From the IMG/VR virus record IMGVR_UViG_3300045961_000264, positions 1-35,337 of that record: a DNA stretch of 35,337 nt; one strand, 5' to 3'. Below the pieces are notes generated by a model. The model was not told where the DNA came from. It did not search any database and saw only the letters and a list, made by a program, of their open reading frames with translations. A program made the translations under genes and the position numbers. The DNA comes from a virus. Numbering within the stretch: the first letter of the stretch is position 1; the number at the start of each line of letters is the position of its first letter. Of this stretch, positions 1 to 5,654 are shown piece after piece.

Positions 1-30
1 GGTTTCAAGCGGGGATTTATAAGGGTGTAT

Positions 31-45
31 GTTACAAACAGTTAC
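31..45 (+). repeat. GTTAC-N5-GTTAC paired direct repeat, copy 1
   Basis: GTTAC occurs at 31-35 and 41-45, exactly 10 bp (one helical turn) apart. The 15-base string TTACAAACAGTTACA (32-46) is identical to copy 2 at 1937-1951, and copy 3 at 2194-2208 keeps the same spacing. Copies 2 and 3 sit next to predicted promoters, which suggests a protein-binding operator or activator site. The binding protein is unknown. Confidence 0.55.
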
Positions 46-214
46 AAAAAAAAAATTAACTACAATAATAATGAATCATAAAGGATTTCCCCTGGAACAC
101 CCTTGGGAACCCCCCATGTGTTATGGTGAGTAGTGCTGTAAGTGTAAGGGTGACTTTTGGAAAAAAGCGTTATGAATCAACGAGTTAGCTTGTGGTGCGA
201 TGGGTACGACGGCG

Positions 215-249
215 GGGACGGCGTGGTGTAGTGCTGCCCACGCCGTCCC
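215..249. other. Perfect 12-bp inverted repeat (stem-loop)
   Basis: GGGACGGCGTGG (215-226) is perfectly complementary to CCACGCCGTCCC (238-249), with an 11-base loop. No U-tract follows on either strand, so it is not a classical intrinsic terminator. It could be an RNA-stabilising 3' structure for the leftward operon, a protein-binding site or part of a replication signal. Confidence 0.55.
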
Positions 250-387
250 ATCTGCCCACGTTTCCGCCCAGCAAAACGGGGAGCTCGGCCGCGCTTGTTG
301 CGGGAAAGCAACAACTGCCGGCTAAATGTTACAGAAATTGGGGGACTGTAACGGGAATTGTTACGAATCCCCAAAAGTCGCCCTTCG

Positions 388-409
388 CGTATCGTGCGGA
401 TTGTCCCCC
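388..409. repeat. 22-bp inverted repeat, left arm
   Basis: Positions 388-409 are the exact reverse complement of 1687-1708, with 22 of 22 bases matching. The two arms flank the three leftward genes at 432-1645. If transcription starts at the promoter near 1902-1930, both arms lie in one mRNA, one in the 5' leader and one in the 3' tail, and could pair. Confidence 0.7.
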
Positions 410-410
410 A

Positions 411-425
411 GGGCCCGAAGGCCCC
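411..425 (-). terminator. UUCG-tetraloop hairpin after the leftward operon
   Basis: On the minus strand GGGCC-TTCG-GGCCC forms a five-pair stem with the stable C(UUCG)G loop. It begins about 7 bases after the TGA of the 204-aa gene. No run of U follows, so it may work as an mRNA 3'-end stabiliser or a weak or factor-dependent terminator rather than a strong intrinsic one. Confidence 0.4.
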
Positions 426-431
426 ATTCTG

Positions 432-1046
432 TCACATTGGCGCTTCCTCCTCGGGCTCGTCGCCCTCGTCTGCATCGCCGTCCTCGCCGTCGTCCTCGTC
501 ATCCAGCTCATCCAGCATATCCGCCGCATTGACGCGGGATGCCGCCGCGCGCTCCGCCTTGATGTCGGCGATCGCCCGGATGATGGCTTCGTTCTTGCCC
601 AGATTCGCGAGGACATCCTTCCGCTCGACATTGTGCTTGTCCATCATCTTCTTGATGATAGCCTCGGCACCCGCCAGATCCACGCCCTTCACGCGCATCA
701 GGGCCATCAACGTCAGCCCAGCATCCCCGCCAGCCCGCTCACCGCCCGCGGCCTTGCGGCCCCAGACAACAACCGACTTGTCGGCATAATGCGTCATGAT
801 CTCCACGATGGCCGACCAGCGCTCTTCGAGCGTGGGCGGTTTGCCGGTGATCTTATCGGTCGACTTCGCGCCCGCGTCCTCGAACGTGGATTTCCACCCC
901 TTGAGCGTGGCCACGGAATTGCATTCGAGGGATGCTTCCCTCGGGTGAAACTTGCGTTCACCCAGGGCGCAATACCCGCGGATGCTGCCATCGTACATCA
1001 CTTCCCACTTGATGGGGTTGACGCGCTTCTTCGTTTCGTTTGCCAT
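432..1046 (-). CDS. Hypothetical protein with acidic C-terminal tail (204 aa)
   Basis: The function is not recognised. I chose the ATG at 1046 because GGAGAG lies 6 bases upstream; the in-frame ATG at 1058 overlaps that ribosome-binding site and has none of its own. The N-terminal half is mixed and basic, with several Lys/Arg-rich stretches. The middle to C-terminal part looks helical, and the last ~26 residues are almost all Asp/Glu (DELDDEDDGEDGD and onward). Such tails occur on phage single-stranded DNA-binding proteins such as T7 gp2.5, but I see no definite OB-fold signature, so that role is only a possibility. It is the last gene of the small leftward group and is followed by a UUCG hairpin. 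A tandem hairpin leader precedes it. Confidence 0.75.
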   Translation of the reverse strand: MANETKKRVNPIKWEVMYDGSIRGYCALGERKFHPREASLECNSVATLKGWKSTFEDAGAKSTDKITGKPPTLEERWSAIVEIMTHYADKSVVVWGRKAAGGERAGGDAGLTLMALMRVKGVDLAGAEAIIKKMMDKHNVERKDVLANLGKNEAIIRAIADIKAERAAASRVNAADMLDELDDEDDGEDGDADEGDEPEEEAPM

Positions 1047-1060
1047 GTTGCTCTCCATAT

Positions 1061-1102
1061 CGGGCAGGGTTGCCCTCCCGAGCGGGCAGGGTTGCCCCTG
1101 CC
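1061..1102 (-). promoter_or_regulatory. Tandem stem-loops in the leader of the 204-aa gene
   Basis: CGGGCAGGGTTGCCC occurs twice as a direct repeat (1061-1075 and 1083-1097). On the mRNA-sense minus strand the promoter-proximal unit forms GGCAGGG-GCAA-CCCTGCC (1085-1102), a seven-pair stem with a GNRA tetraloop. The second unit can form a related stem just before the GGAGAG ribosome-binding site at 1051-1056. The spacer between the two genes is only 62 bases, so the hairpins fill most of it. A translational control or protein-binding element is plausible. Confidence 0.45.
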
Positions 1103-1108
1103 ATCGGG

Positions 1109-1345
1109 TTATCGCGGAAGGTCTGCCATCCTACCAATCGCTTTTGGCAGTTGCTCCCTGACCAGCCCATACGCCAGTCCTTCCGCGACAAGATCGTCCA
1201 GCTTGCGTAGGCACACCTGCAGGCTTTGTGCTCGCAGCCGCACTTTTGCGCTGTTGATCTCGTCAGGCGTTTTCACCAGCAGATCAAGGCATTGCTGCGT
1301 TAATCCACGTATTGCCCACAAAACCAGTTCCTCATGTGTCAGCAT
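1109..1345 (-). CDS. Small hypothetical protein (78 aa)
   Basis: The protein is not recognised. It begins MLTHEELVLWAIRGLTQ and appears fully alpha-helical, with alternating charged and leucine-rich segments and no membrane span. A weak AAGG lies about 8 bases before the ATG. It sits 24 bases after the 91-aa gene and 62 bases before the 204-aa gene in the same orientation, so the three probably share one early transcript. A small regulatory or host-interaction protein is possible, as is common for early podovirus genes, but nothing in the sequence proves it. Confidence 0.6.
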   Translation of the reverse strand: MLTHEELVLWAIRGLTQQCLDLLVKTPDEINSAKVRLRAQSLQVCLRKLDDLVAEGLAYGLVREQLPKAIGRMADLPR

Positions 1346-1369
1346 GATTATCGCCTTCAGTCGGGGGAA

Positions 1370-1645
1370 TTACACTTCGACGCGTTCGGTCAGCAGCCGG
1401 ACCATATCGAACTTGAACACGGTGGCGAGCACCTTGTCGGTGAGTTCGGGATCTTGCGTGGCGCCCAATGCTTCGGCCAGGGCAGCGTGATCGATCAGAC
1501 GCTGTTGAGCGCCCGACAACTCAAACACGCCATCCTCACCATAAACGGCTTTCAGCCCTTTGATGCGCAGCCGCACGGTATGCTGGGCTGGCGTATCAAT
1601 CGCGCTGGGATAGTCGTCGTCGCGGTAAGCTTGTTTCGTTGCCAT
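1370..1645 (-). CDS. Small hypothetical protein (91 aa)
   Basis: The protein is not recognised. It starts at the ATG at 1645 (MATKQAYRDDDYPSA), supported by GGAGAG at 1651-1656. The longer frame reaching back to 1702 lacks a ribosome-binding site and runs through the 22-bp inverted repeat, so I did not use it. The protein is charged, mixed alpha/beta and soluble, with a VRLRIKGLKAVY strand-like segment and a C-terminal helical part. It is the first gene of the leftward trio and has a ~250-base untranslated leader if the promoter at 1902-1930 is used. Confidence 0.65.
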   Translation of the reverse strand: MATKQAYRDDDYPSAIDTPAQHTVRLRIKGLKAVYGEDGVFELSGAQQRLIDHAALAEALGATQDPELTDKVLATVFKFDMVRLLTERVEV

Positions 1646-1686
1646 ATCATCTCTCCGTTCGGCCCGCGCGGGATGCGCGGCGCTCG

Positions 1687-1708
1687 GGGGGACAATCCGC
1701 ACGATACG
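1687..1708. repeat. 22-bp inverted repeat, right arm
   Basis: This is the exact reverse complement of 388-409. It lies 41 bases upstream of the ATG of the 91-aa gene, inside the predicted untranslated leader of the leftward transcript. Identity stops abruptly at both ends, so the repeat is a discrete unit and not part of a longer duplication. Confidence 0.7.
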
Positions 1709-1901
1709 GAAACCTATGTTGAATTGTTAAAGATAGCCGCCTCGGACACCGCAATGGCGCCTAGCTCGCATCGGTATCGCTACCGTTATCGCATCATCGC
1801 ACGCCCGCCGGTGCCACGTCAACCCCAGGATAACCCTATATGCGGGTATGGTGCTGTGGTGTCGGTGTCGGTGTCGGTCGGGTTGTTGCTGCGATGGATG
1901 A

Positions 1902-1930
1902 ATAATCGGCGTCTTCGATCGCCACGTCAA
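1902..1930 (-). promoter_or_regulatory. Predicted leftward sigma-70-type promoter
   Basis: On the minus strand TTGACG (1930-1925) is followed after exactly 17 bases by GATTAT (1907-1902). That is 5 of 6 and 4 of 6 matches to consensus with ideal spacing. A GTTAC pair (1936-1950) ends 5 bases upstream of the -35. The start would be near 1895, driving the genes at 1645-432 with a ~250-base leader. Confidence 0.5.
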
Positions 1931-1935
1931 TCGGT

Positions 1936-1950
1936 ATTACAAACAGTTAC
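1936..1950 (+). repeat. Paired TTAC direct repeat, copy 2
   Basis: ATTAC (1936-1940) and GTTAC (1946-1950) are 10 bp apart. Fifteen bases (1937-1951) are identical to copy 1 near the left edge. The pair abuts the -35 of the predicted leftward promoter, a usual position for an activator or repressor site. Confidence 0.5.
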
Positions 1951-1954
1951 ATCT

Positions 1955-2070
1955 GTCCGATGCGCATGGTGCATGCGCGCGCTGCGTGTCACGCGCAGTA
2001 TCGCACGCCTGCGCGACAACGCACGCCTGCACGCACGTAAGGCGCCCCCGGGTGCAGGCGCGCGCGTGGG
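1955..2070. other. GC-rich cluster of short repeats and hairpins
   Basis: CGCACGCCTGC is directly repeated at 2002-2012 and 2020-2030. The second copy, extended to 2032, pairs with GTGCAGGCGCGCG at 2052-2064 with one mismatch. GCGCAT (1962-1967) pairs with ATGCGC (1973-1978), and GCGTG-T-CACGC lies at 1984-1994. The block is followed by AT-rich DNA. That combination is seen at some phage origins and at regulatory switches, but there is no direct proof of either. Confidence 0.35.
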
Positions 2071-2193
2071 TGCGTCTGGGGGTGGGTGGGGGGCAAACGA
2101 GAAAATTTACTCTTGGATTAGTGCCCCACCTACATTTTGCGTTTGACTTTCAATGTAAGCGCGAATAATTTTAGTTTTGTGCGCTCGTACTGT

Positions 2194-2208
2194 GTTACAA
2201 AATGTTAC
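2194..2208 (+). repeat. GTTAC-N5-GTTAC paired direct repeat, copy 3
   Basis: GTTAC at 2194-2198 and 2204-2208 are 10 bp apart, as in copies 1 and 2. The pair ends 11 bases upstream of the -35 of the strong rightward promoter, so a bound protein would lie on the upstream face of RNA polymerase or compete with it. Confidence 0.5.
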
Positions 2209-2219
2209 GCTTTTCTAGC

Positions 2220-2248
2220 TTGACTTTTATACTGCGCGCCCATATAAT
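2220..2248 (+). promoter_or_regulatory. Near-consensus rightward sigma-70 promoter, apparently leaderless
   Basis: TTGACT (2220-2225), a 17-base spacer and a perfect TATAAT (2243-2248) precede the ATG at 2255 by only 6 bases. The expected transcription start therefore falls at or next to the A of that ATG, with no room for a Shine-Dalgarno sequence. Either the first late gene is translated from a leaderless mRNA, or its true start is further downstream. Confidence 0.7.
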
Positions 2249-2254
2249 CCGGCC

Positions 2255-2926
2255 ATGCCCGCACCACAGCTCCCGCCCTCCGCCGACGCTTTCGCCGCCG
2301 AGGTCGCCGCCAGGCGCCATACCCCGATTGACGTGGACGCGATGCTGGCGAACATGGCCGCCGAGGGTCGGAAGACCGCTACCGAGATGATCGGGCGCGG
2401 AAGCTACCCCAGCGTCCGGCCCCCCGCCAAGGTCCGCTACTCCCACGACGCAATGGCGCGGCTGCTGCTCGAGAATCCCTGGATGCACCAGAATGACCTC
2501 GCGGCATACTTCGGCCGGTCCCCCGGCTGGATCTCCACGATCATCACCTGCGATGCGTTTCAGGCGCATTACGCCAGCCTTCAGGCCGAGATGCTCGACC
2601 CCGAGCTGCAACTCACGCTGCGCGAACGCTTCAAGGCGTTGACGGAACAAAGCCTGCGCGTGCTGCAGGAGAAGCTGTCCAAGCCGGCCGACCAGGTGAG
2701 CGAGCAGCTGGCCCTCCGAGCCGCCGACCTGGGCGCAAAGAGCCTGGGCCTTGGCGGCAACGCACCAGCTCCTGCAGCCCCCAACCCAGCCGAGTACTTG
2801 CCCGCGCTTGCCGAACGTTTGCTGCGTTTGCAGGGCGGCGCTCGCCAGGGCGTGTCCGACGCGAAGCTTGTGTATGAGGCAGCCGACCTTCGGTCGGCGG
2901 TCCCACAACAAAATCCGGACGCCTAG
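2255..2926 (+). CDS. Helix-turn-helix protein, probable terminase small subunit
   Basis: This 223-aa protein has a central helix-turn-helix (about residues 79-100, NDLAAYFGRSPGWIS) followed by helices with the pattern DAFQAHYASLQ...DPELQLTLRERF. The arrangement matches small phage DNA-binding proteins usually annotated as small terminase subunits, which recognise the packaging site and activate the large subunit. The long C-terminal helices could mediate oligomerisation; the last ~55 residues are Ala/Pro-rich and less ordered. It is the first late gene, directly behind the strong promoter and with no ribosome-binding site. The large terminase lies 4 kb away, separated by the tailspike, which is less usual. 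A transcription regulator is the main alternative. Confidence 0.6.
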   Translation: MPAPQLPPSADAFAAEVAARRHTPIDVDAMLANMAAEGRKTATEMIGRGSYPSVRPPAKVRYSHDAMARLLLENPWMHQNDLAAYFGRSPGWISTIITCDAFQAHYASLQAEMLDPELQLTLRERFKALTEQSLRVLQEKLSKPADQVSEQLALRAADLGAKSLGLGGNAPAPAAPNPAEYLPALAERLLRLQGGARQGVSDAKLVYEAADLRSAVPQQNPDA

Positions 2927-2975
2927 CCTTCCGCGACTGCTTCGGCAGTCGTTTCTTCTTCAGGAGCTTACCGCC

Positions 2976-3152
2976 GTGGCCACCAACGCAAAAGTTCAGC
3001 CGAACCCCTGGGGCGACCCCAAGGCCCCGATCGCCGTCTCTGGCAACCGCAAGGGCCCGCGCGCGAAGGAAGCATCCCCCGGCCCCGCCGAAGCACCGCC
3101 GACACCAGCCCGCCCCACTCGCATGCGCTACAACATGGCCGGGGGCAAGTAA
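2976..3152 (+). CDS. Small proline-rich basic protein (58 aa)
   Basis: The protein is not recognised. I chose the GTG at 2976 because AGGAG (2962-2966) lies 9 bases upstream; the longer open frame upstream only overlaps the preceding gene in another frame. It is Lys/Arg-rich with a Pro/Ala-rich middle (GPAEAPPTPARP) and ends with a positively charged, methionine-containing tail (TRMRYNMAGGK). It looks disordered. Its stop codon directly abuts the ATG of the tailspike gene, so the two are translationally linked. Small proteins at this position are common in podovirus late operons, but no role can be assigned. Confidence 0.55.
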   Translation: MATNAKVQPNPWGDPKAPIAVSGNRKGPRAKEASPGPAEAPPTPARPTRMRYNMAGGK

Positions 3153-5633
3153 ATGGCTTCGCTCGCACCGTTTGGCCTGTCGGTCAGCCAGAAGCACGTC
3201 GGCCAGACGCGCGAGTACATCATCCGCTCATCGGATACGAACGCCTACGGCATCGGCGATCCGGTCAAGTCGACCGATGTGATCTTCCAGGGTCGCCTGC
3301 CTGACGGCCGCCCGACGCAAGGGCTGCCGGGCGTCACCAAGGCTGCCTCTGGCGACCGCATTCGTGGCGTGATCGTAGGGATGGCCCCCGCCCAAATCGG
3401 CACTGATTCAATGTCGATTCCGGCCACGAAGGCCCGCGACTACGTCGTCCTGGTCAACGACGATCCGCGCACCGTCTATGAGATCCAGGCCGACAATACT
3501 GCCATCCTGGGCACGCTCGCTGGCAGCTACGCTAACTTCGTCGCGGCTTCCCCGGCCGGCTCGGTCAGTGGAATCTACCTCGACTCAACGAGCTTTAACG
3601 CCTCGGCCGGCGACTTCCGCGTGCTGTCTGTGGAGAGGAACGAAGGCGTAAACTCTGTTTTGCGTGTACTGCCCGTCTTTCATGAAGATACGCCGCCGTC
3701 AAAGGCTTGGAAAGTCATGGGCGCGCCCGGCAGCGCGGCAGCCGCCGACATAAGTGGATACCTGAGAACGTTATCTGCGGCCGGTGGCGGCACGGTGCTG
3801 TTCCCGCCATCCACTACGCCGTGGATTTTGGATGACGAAATTTTGATGGCGAACAATACTGCTATCATCCTTTCTCCTGGCGTGACGATCACTCGCCCCG
3901 ATCCGTTTACGCTGACTTGCACGACCGTGAGCGGATCTCCAAATGTCACTGTGGTTGACGGCACCACTAGCAGCATCAAAACATCGTATTACAAGGCGCA
4001 CTATGTCGTTGGTACGGGAATTCCTGTTGCGGCTCGGATTTCTTCTGTAACCGACGGAACTCGATTTATGCTGGACGCAAACGCCACAGCATCAGGCACC
4101 GTAACGCTTACATTCCACTACGCTCACAATATCATCCGGCGCTCTGGAATCATCAATACTCGTATTATTGCGCCGTGGGGTAGAGCGACGCTTGATGGCA
4201 ATGCGGTTTTGTCGCCGTTCGAGTTTGCCAGCACTGACGCTATTCGCAACTGCATTCGTACCGAAAACTGCCAAGACGTTGAGACGTCTGGCCTTCTTTT
4301 AACTAATGCACATTATCACGGCGAAGTTGGAACAACAAACGTCGGAAAAGTGCGGATCAACAATGTCCGCACGTATCGCAACGGCTATCGTGGAATCCAC
4401 TATCACGGCGACAGCCCATCAAGCGCGATTGCCGATGTGCAGATAGACGATATTGAAGTTGACTCAGATGGTTGGAAAGCCTACCAAGTTCAGAGCGACC
4501 AACTAAACAGCGGCTTCTTTGTCGTGTACGACAATATGAGCCGGGTGCAGATCGGCAAGGTTCGCGTAAAAGGATGCCCAGGGCTGGGTGTCCACTTAAA
4601 CGGGAATATTTCCACCGGCGTCAGGTCTGGTGGAATCACCTACAGCAGTATCGTCTGTGAAAACGTAGGTGTCCCGGTGGGGCTGTTTAACGGGCTGCGC
4701 GGCATTTCTATTGACTCGGTCCAGGCCAGAGGCAAGCTCTACACGTTCGCCAACAGCACGCTCGGTTCGGGTACGTCGCAACTTCCGCTTATCCTAAATG
4801 CCACTGGTTACGTGTCGGGCGCCTTGATGCAGTCCATTGACCTCCCGGTCGGCACGGATATGACCACACTGGACATCGGCTACGGGGTGTTCTTGCAGGA
4901 CGTTACCGGCGGGCTCGATGTGCGGCTAGCTATCTGGAGCATTGACGCCACCAATCGACGCATCTGGGTCTACAACTACGCAACTCCAACGGCTCGCCCC
5001 TGGGTAATTGACAATGATGGATTGACTACTGCGACTGTCACAATCTGGACCTGCCGCGGCCCCGCGGTCATTATTACAGGAAGCGACTCCAACTCGCAAG
5101 ACTTGCAGGATATTCGCATCGGGTCTGTTCAATGCGACACTATCGGCGGCAAGACGTTGAGCGCCACCAATCTTGGCGCGTCTGTTCGTTATATCAACGG
5201 ACTGCACATCGGCTCTTATAGCGCCAGGGATTGCTACTCAGGTGTCTACCTTTACAACTTCACCGATTTGTGCGTTGGGGCGTTCAGCGCCATCGGCAGT
5301 GGCAATCGACGAACTGGTAACGATTCTGCAAATGTTGACCTAACCTTGTTAAATGCTGCGGGCGGCACAATCGGCCGAGCGCATATCGTCAGCAAAACAT
5401 CAGGGTCAATGACTCGGAACGGGGCGACGCTTTTGGCGCTGAACAGCGCCAATATCAGCAATATTAAAATCTTTGATGTTGTCGTAGAGAACGGAAACGC
5501 AAGCGCTTTTGCAATTGATTGGACAAACTCTGTCAACGTGATGCTCGGCGACCCGCGTACCACTGCCGGCACAGCCCTGACGCCGACAGGAACAGCGACT
5601 AACGGCAGCGCATTCAGGTACGGGCTGTCTTAA
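3153..5633 (+). CDS. Tailspike: decoration-like N-domain fused to pectate-lyase-type beta-helix
   Basis: The protein has 826 aa. Residues 1-~175 are homologous to the 198-aa protein encoded at 12608-13204: both have PFGL, NAY/FxIGDPV, GVIVGM/GCIVGM, IPATK, a YYVLV-type strand, DDP and NFVAA/NLVAA in the same order. Residues ~205-225 (GGGTVLFPPSTTPW) mark the start of a right-handed beta-helix of the pectate-lyase type, as in polysaccharide-binding or -degrading tailspikes. Many Asn/Gly-turn strands follow. Residues ~255-322 are a small beta module also found in the hub protein at 16120-17790. The role is probably host-glycan recognition or depolymerisation. The N-domain should anchor it to the virion, and its relationship suggests the capsid lattice. 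The beta-helix DNA is much AT-richer (35% GC in 5461-5520) than the N-domain (63% in 3241-3300). Catalytic residues could not be assigned. Confidence 0.85.
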   Translation: MASLAPFGLSVSQKHVGQTREYIIRSSDTNAYGIGDPVKSTDVIFQGRLPDGRPTQGLPGVTKAASGDRIRGVIVGMAPAQIGTDSMSIPATKARDYVVLVNDDPRTVYEIQADNTAILGTLAGSYANFVAASPAGSVSGIYLDSTSFNASAGDFRVLSVERNEGVNSVLRVLPVFHEDTPPSKAWKVMGAPGSAAAADISGYLRTLSAAGGGTVLFPPSTTPWILDDEILMANNTAIILSPGVTITRPDPFTLTCTTVSGSPNVTVVDGTTSSIKTSYYKAHYVVGTGIPVAARISSVTDGTRFMLDANATASGTVTLTFHYAHNIIRRSGIINTRIIAPWGRATLDGNAVLSPFEFASTDAIRNCIRTENCQDVETSGLLLTNAHYHGEVGTTNVGKVRINNVRTYRNGYRGIHYHGDSPSSAIADVQIDDIEVDSDGWKAYQVQSDQLNSGFFVVYDNMSRVQIGKVRVKGCPGLGVHLNGNISTGVRSGGITYSSIVCENVGVPVGLFNGLRGISIDSVQARGKLYTFANSTLGSGTSQLPLILNATGYVSGALMQSIDLPVGTDMTTLDIGYGVFLQDVTGGLDVRLAIWSIDATNRRIWVYNYATPTARPWVIDNDGLTTATVTIWTCRGPAVIITGSDSNSQDLQDIRIGSVQCDTIGGKTLSATNLGASVRYINGLHIGSYSARDCYSGVYLYNFTDLCVGAFSAIGSGNRRTGNDSANVDLTLLNAAGGTIGRAHIVSKTSGSMTRNGATLLALNSANISNIKIFDVVVENGNASAFAIDWTNSVNVMLGDPRTTAGTALTPTGTATNGSAFRYGLS

Positions 5634-5654
5634 TCACACCTACTGCTAGTACGC

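Larger units (their letters stand above)
1..431. other. Non-coding AT-rich, hairpin-rich region at the left edge
   Basis: I find no convincing gene here on either strand. The first ~180 bases are AT-rich with an A-tract near 46-55. The region carries a paired GTTAC direct repeat (31-45), further GTTAC/GTAAC copies at 328-332, 348-352 and 360-364, a perfect 12-bp hairpin (215-249), one arm of a 22-bp inverted repeat (388-409) and a UUCG-loop hairpin (411-425). It lies downstream of the leftward genes, so it may be 3' leader or spacer, or a control region for genes beyond the edge. The open frames here are short, have no Shine-Dalgarno sequence and look fortuitous. Confidence 0.6.
1646..2254. 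promoter_or_regulatory. Divergent control region between leftward and rightward genes
   Basis: No credible gene lies in these ~600 bases. From left to right it holds the right arm of the 22-bp inverted repeat, a likely leftward promoter (1902-1930), a GTTAC pair (1936-1950), a GC-rich block of overlapping hairpins and repeats (about 1955-2070), an AT-rich stretch (about 2098-2215), another GTTAC pair (2194-2208) and a near-consensus rightward promoter (2220-2248). A weaker rightward -35-like TTGACT lies at 2143-2148. The layout resembles a phage early/late switch region and could also include a replication origin. Confidence 0.65.

Noticed and set aside
71-133. 20-codon open frame that might be a leader peptide
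   Set aside because: There is no Shine-Dalgarno, no downstream gene on the same strand within reach and no regulatory residue run.
177-374. 65-codon minus-strand frame in the left region
   Set aside because: It runs through the 12-bp hairpin and GTTAC copies, has no ribosome-binding site and a very basic, low-complexity product.
192-1490. Open frame of 432 codons on the + strand opposite the leftward trio
   Set aside because: The product is Arg/His/Pro-rich with no recognisable pattern. The minus-strand genes have ribosome-binding sites at their starts and better composition.
1727-1930. 67-codon minus-strand open frame in the divergent region
   Set aside because: It starts inside the predicted -35 and spacer of the leftward promoter and is His/Arg-rich from simple-sequence DNA (GGTGTC-type repeats).
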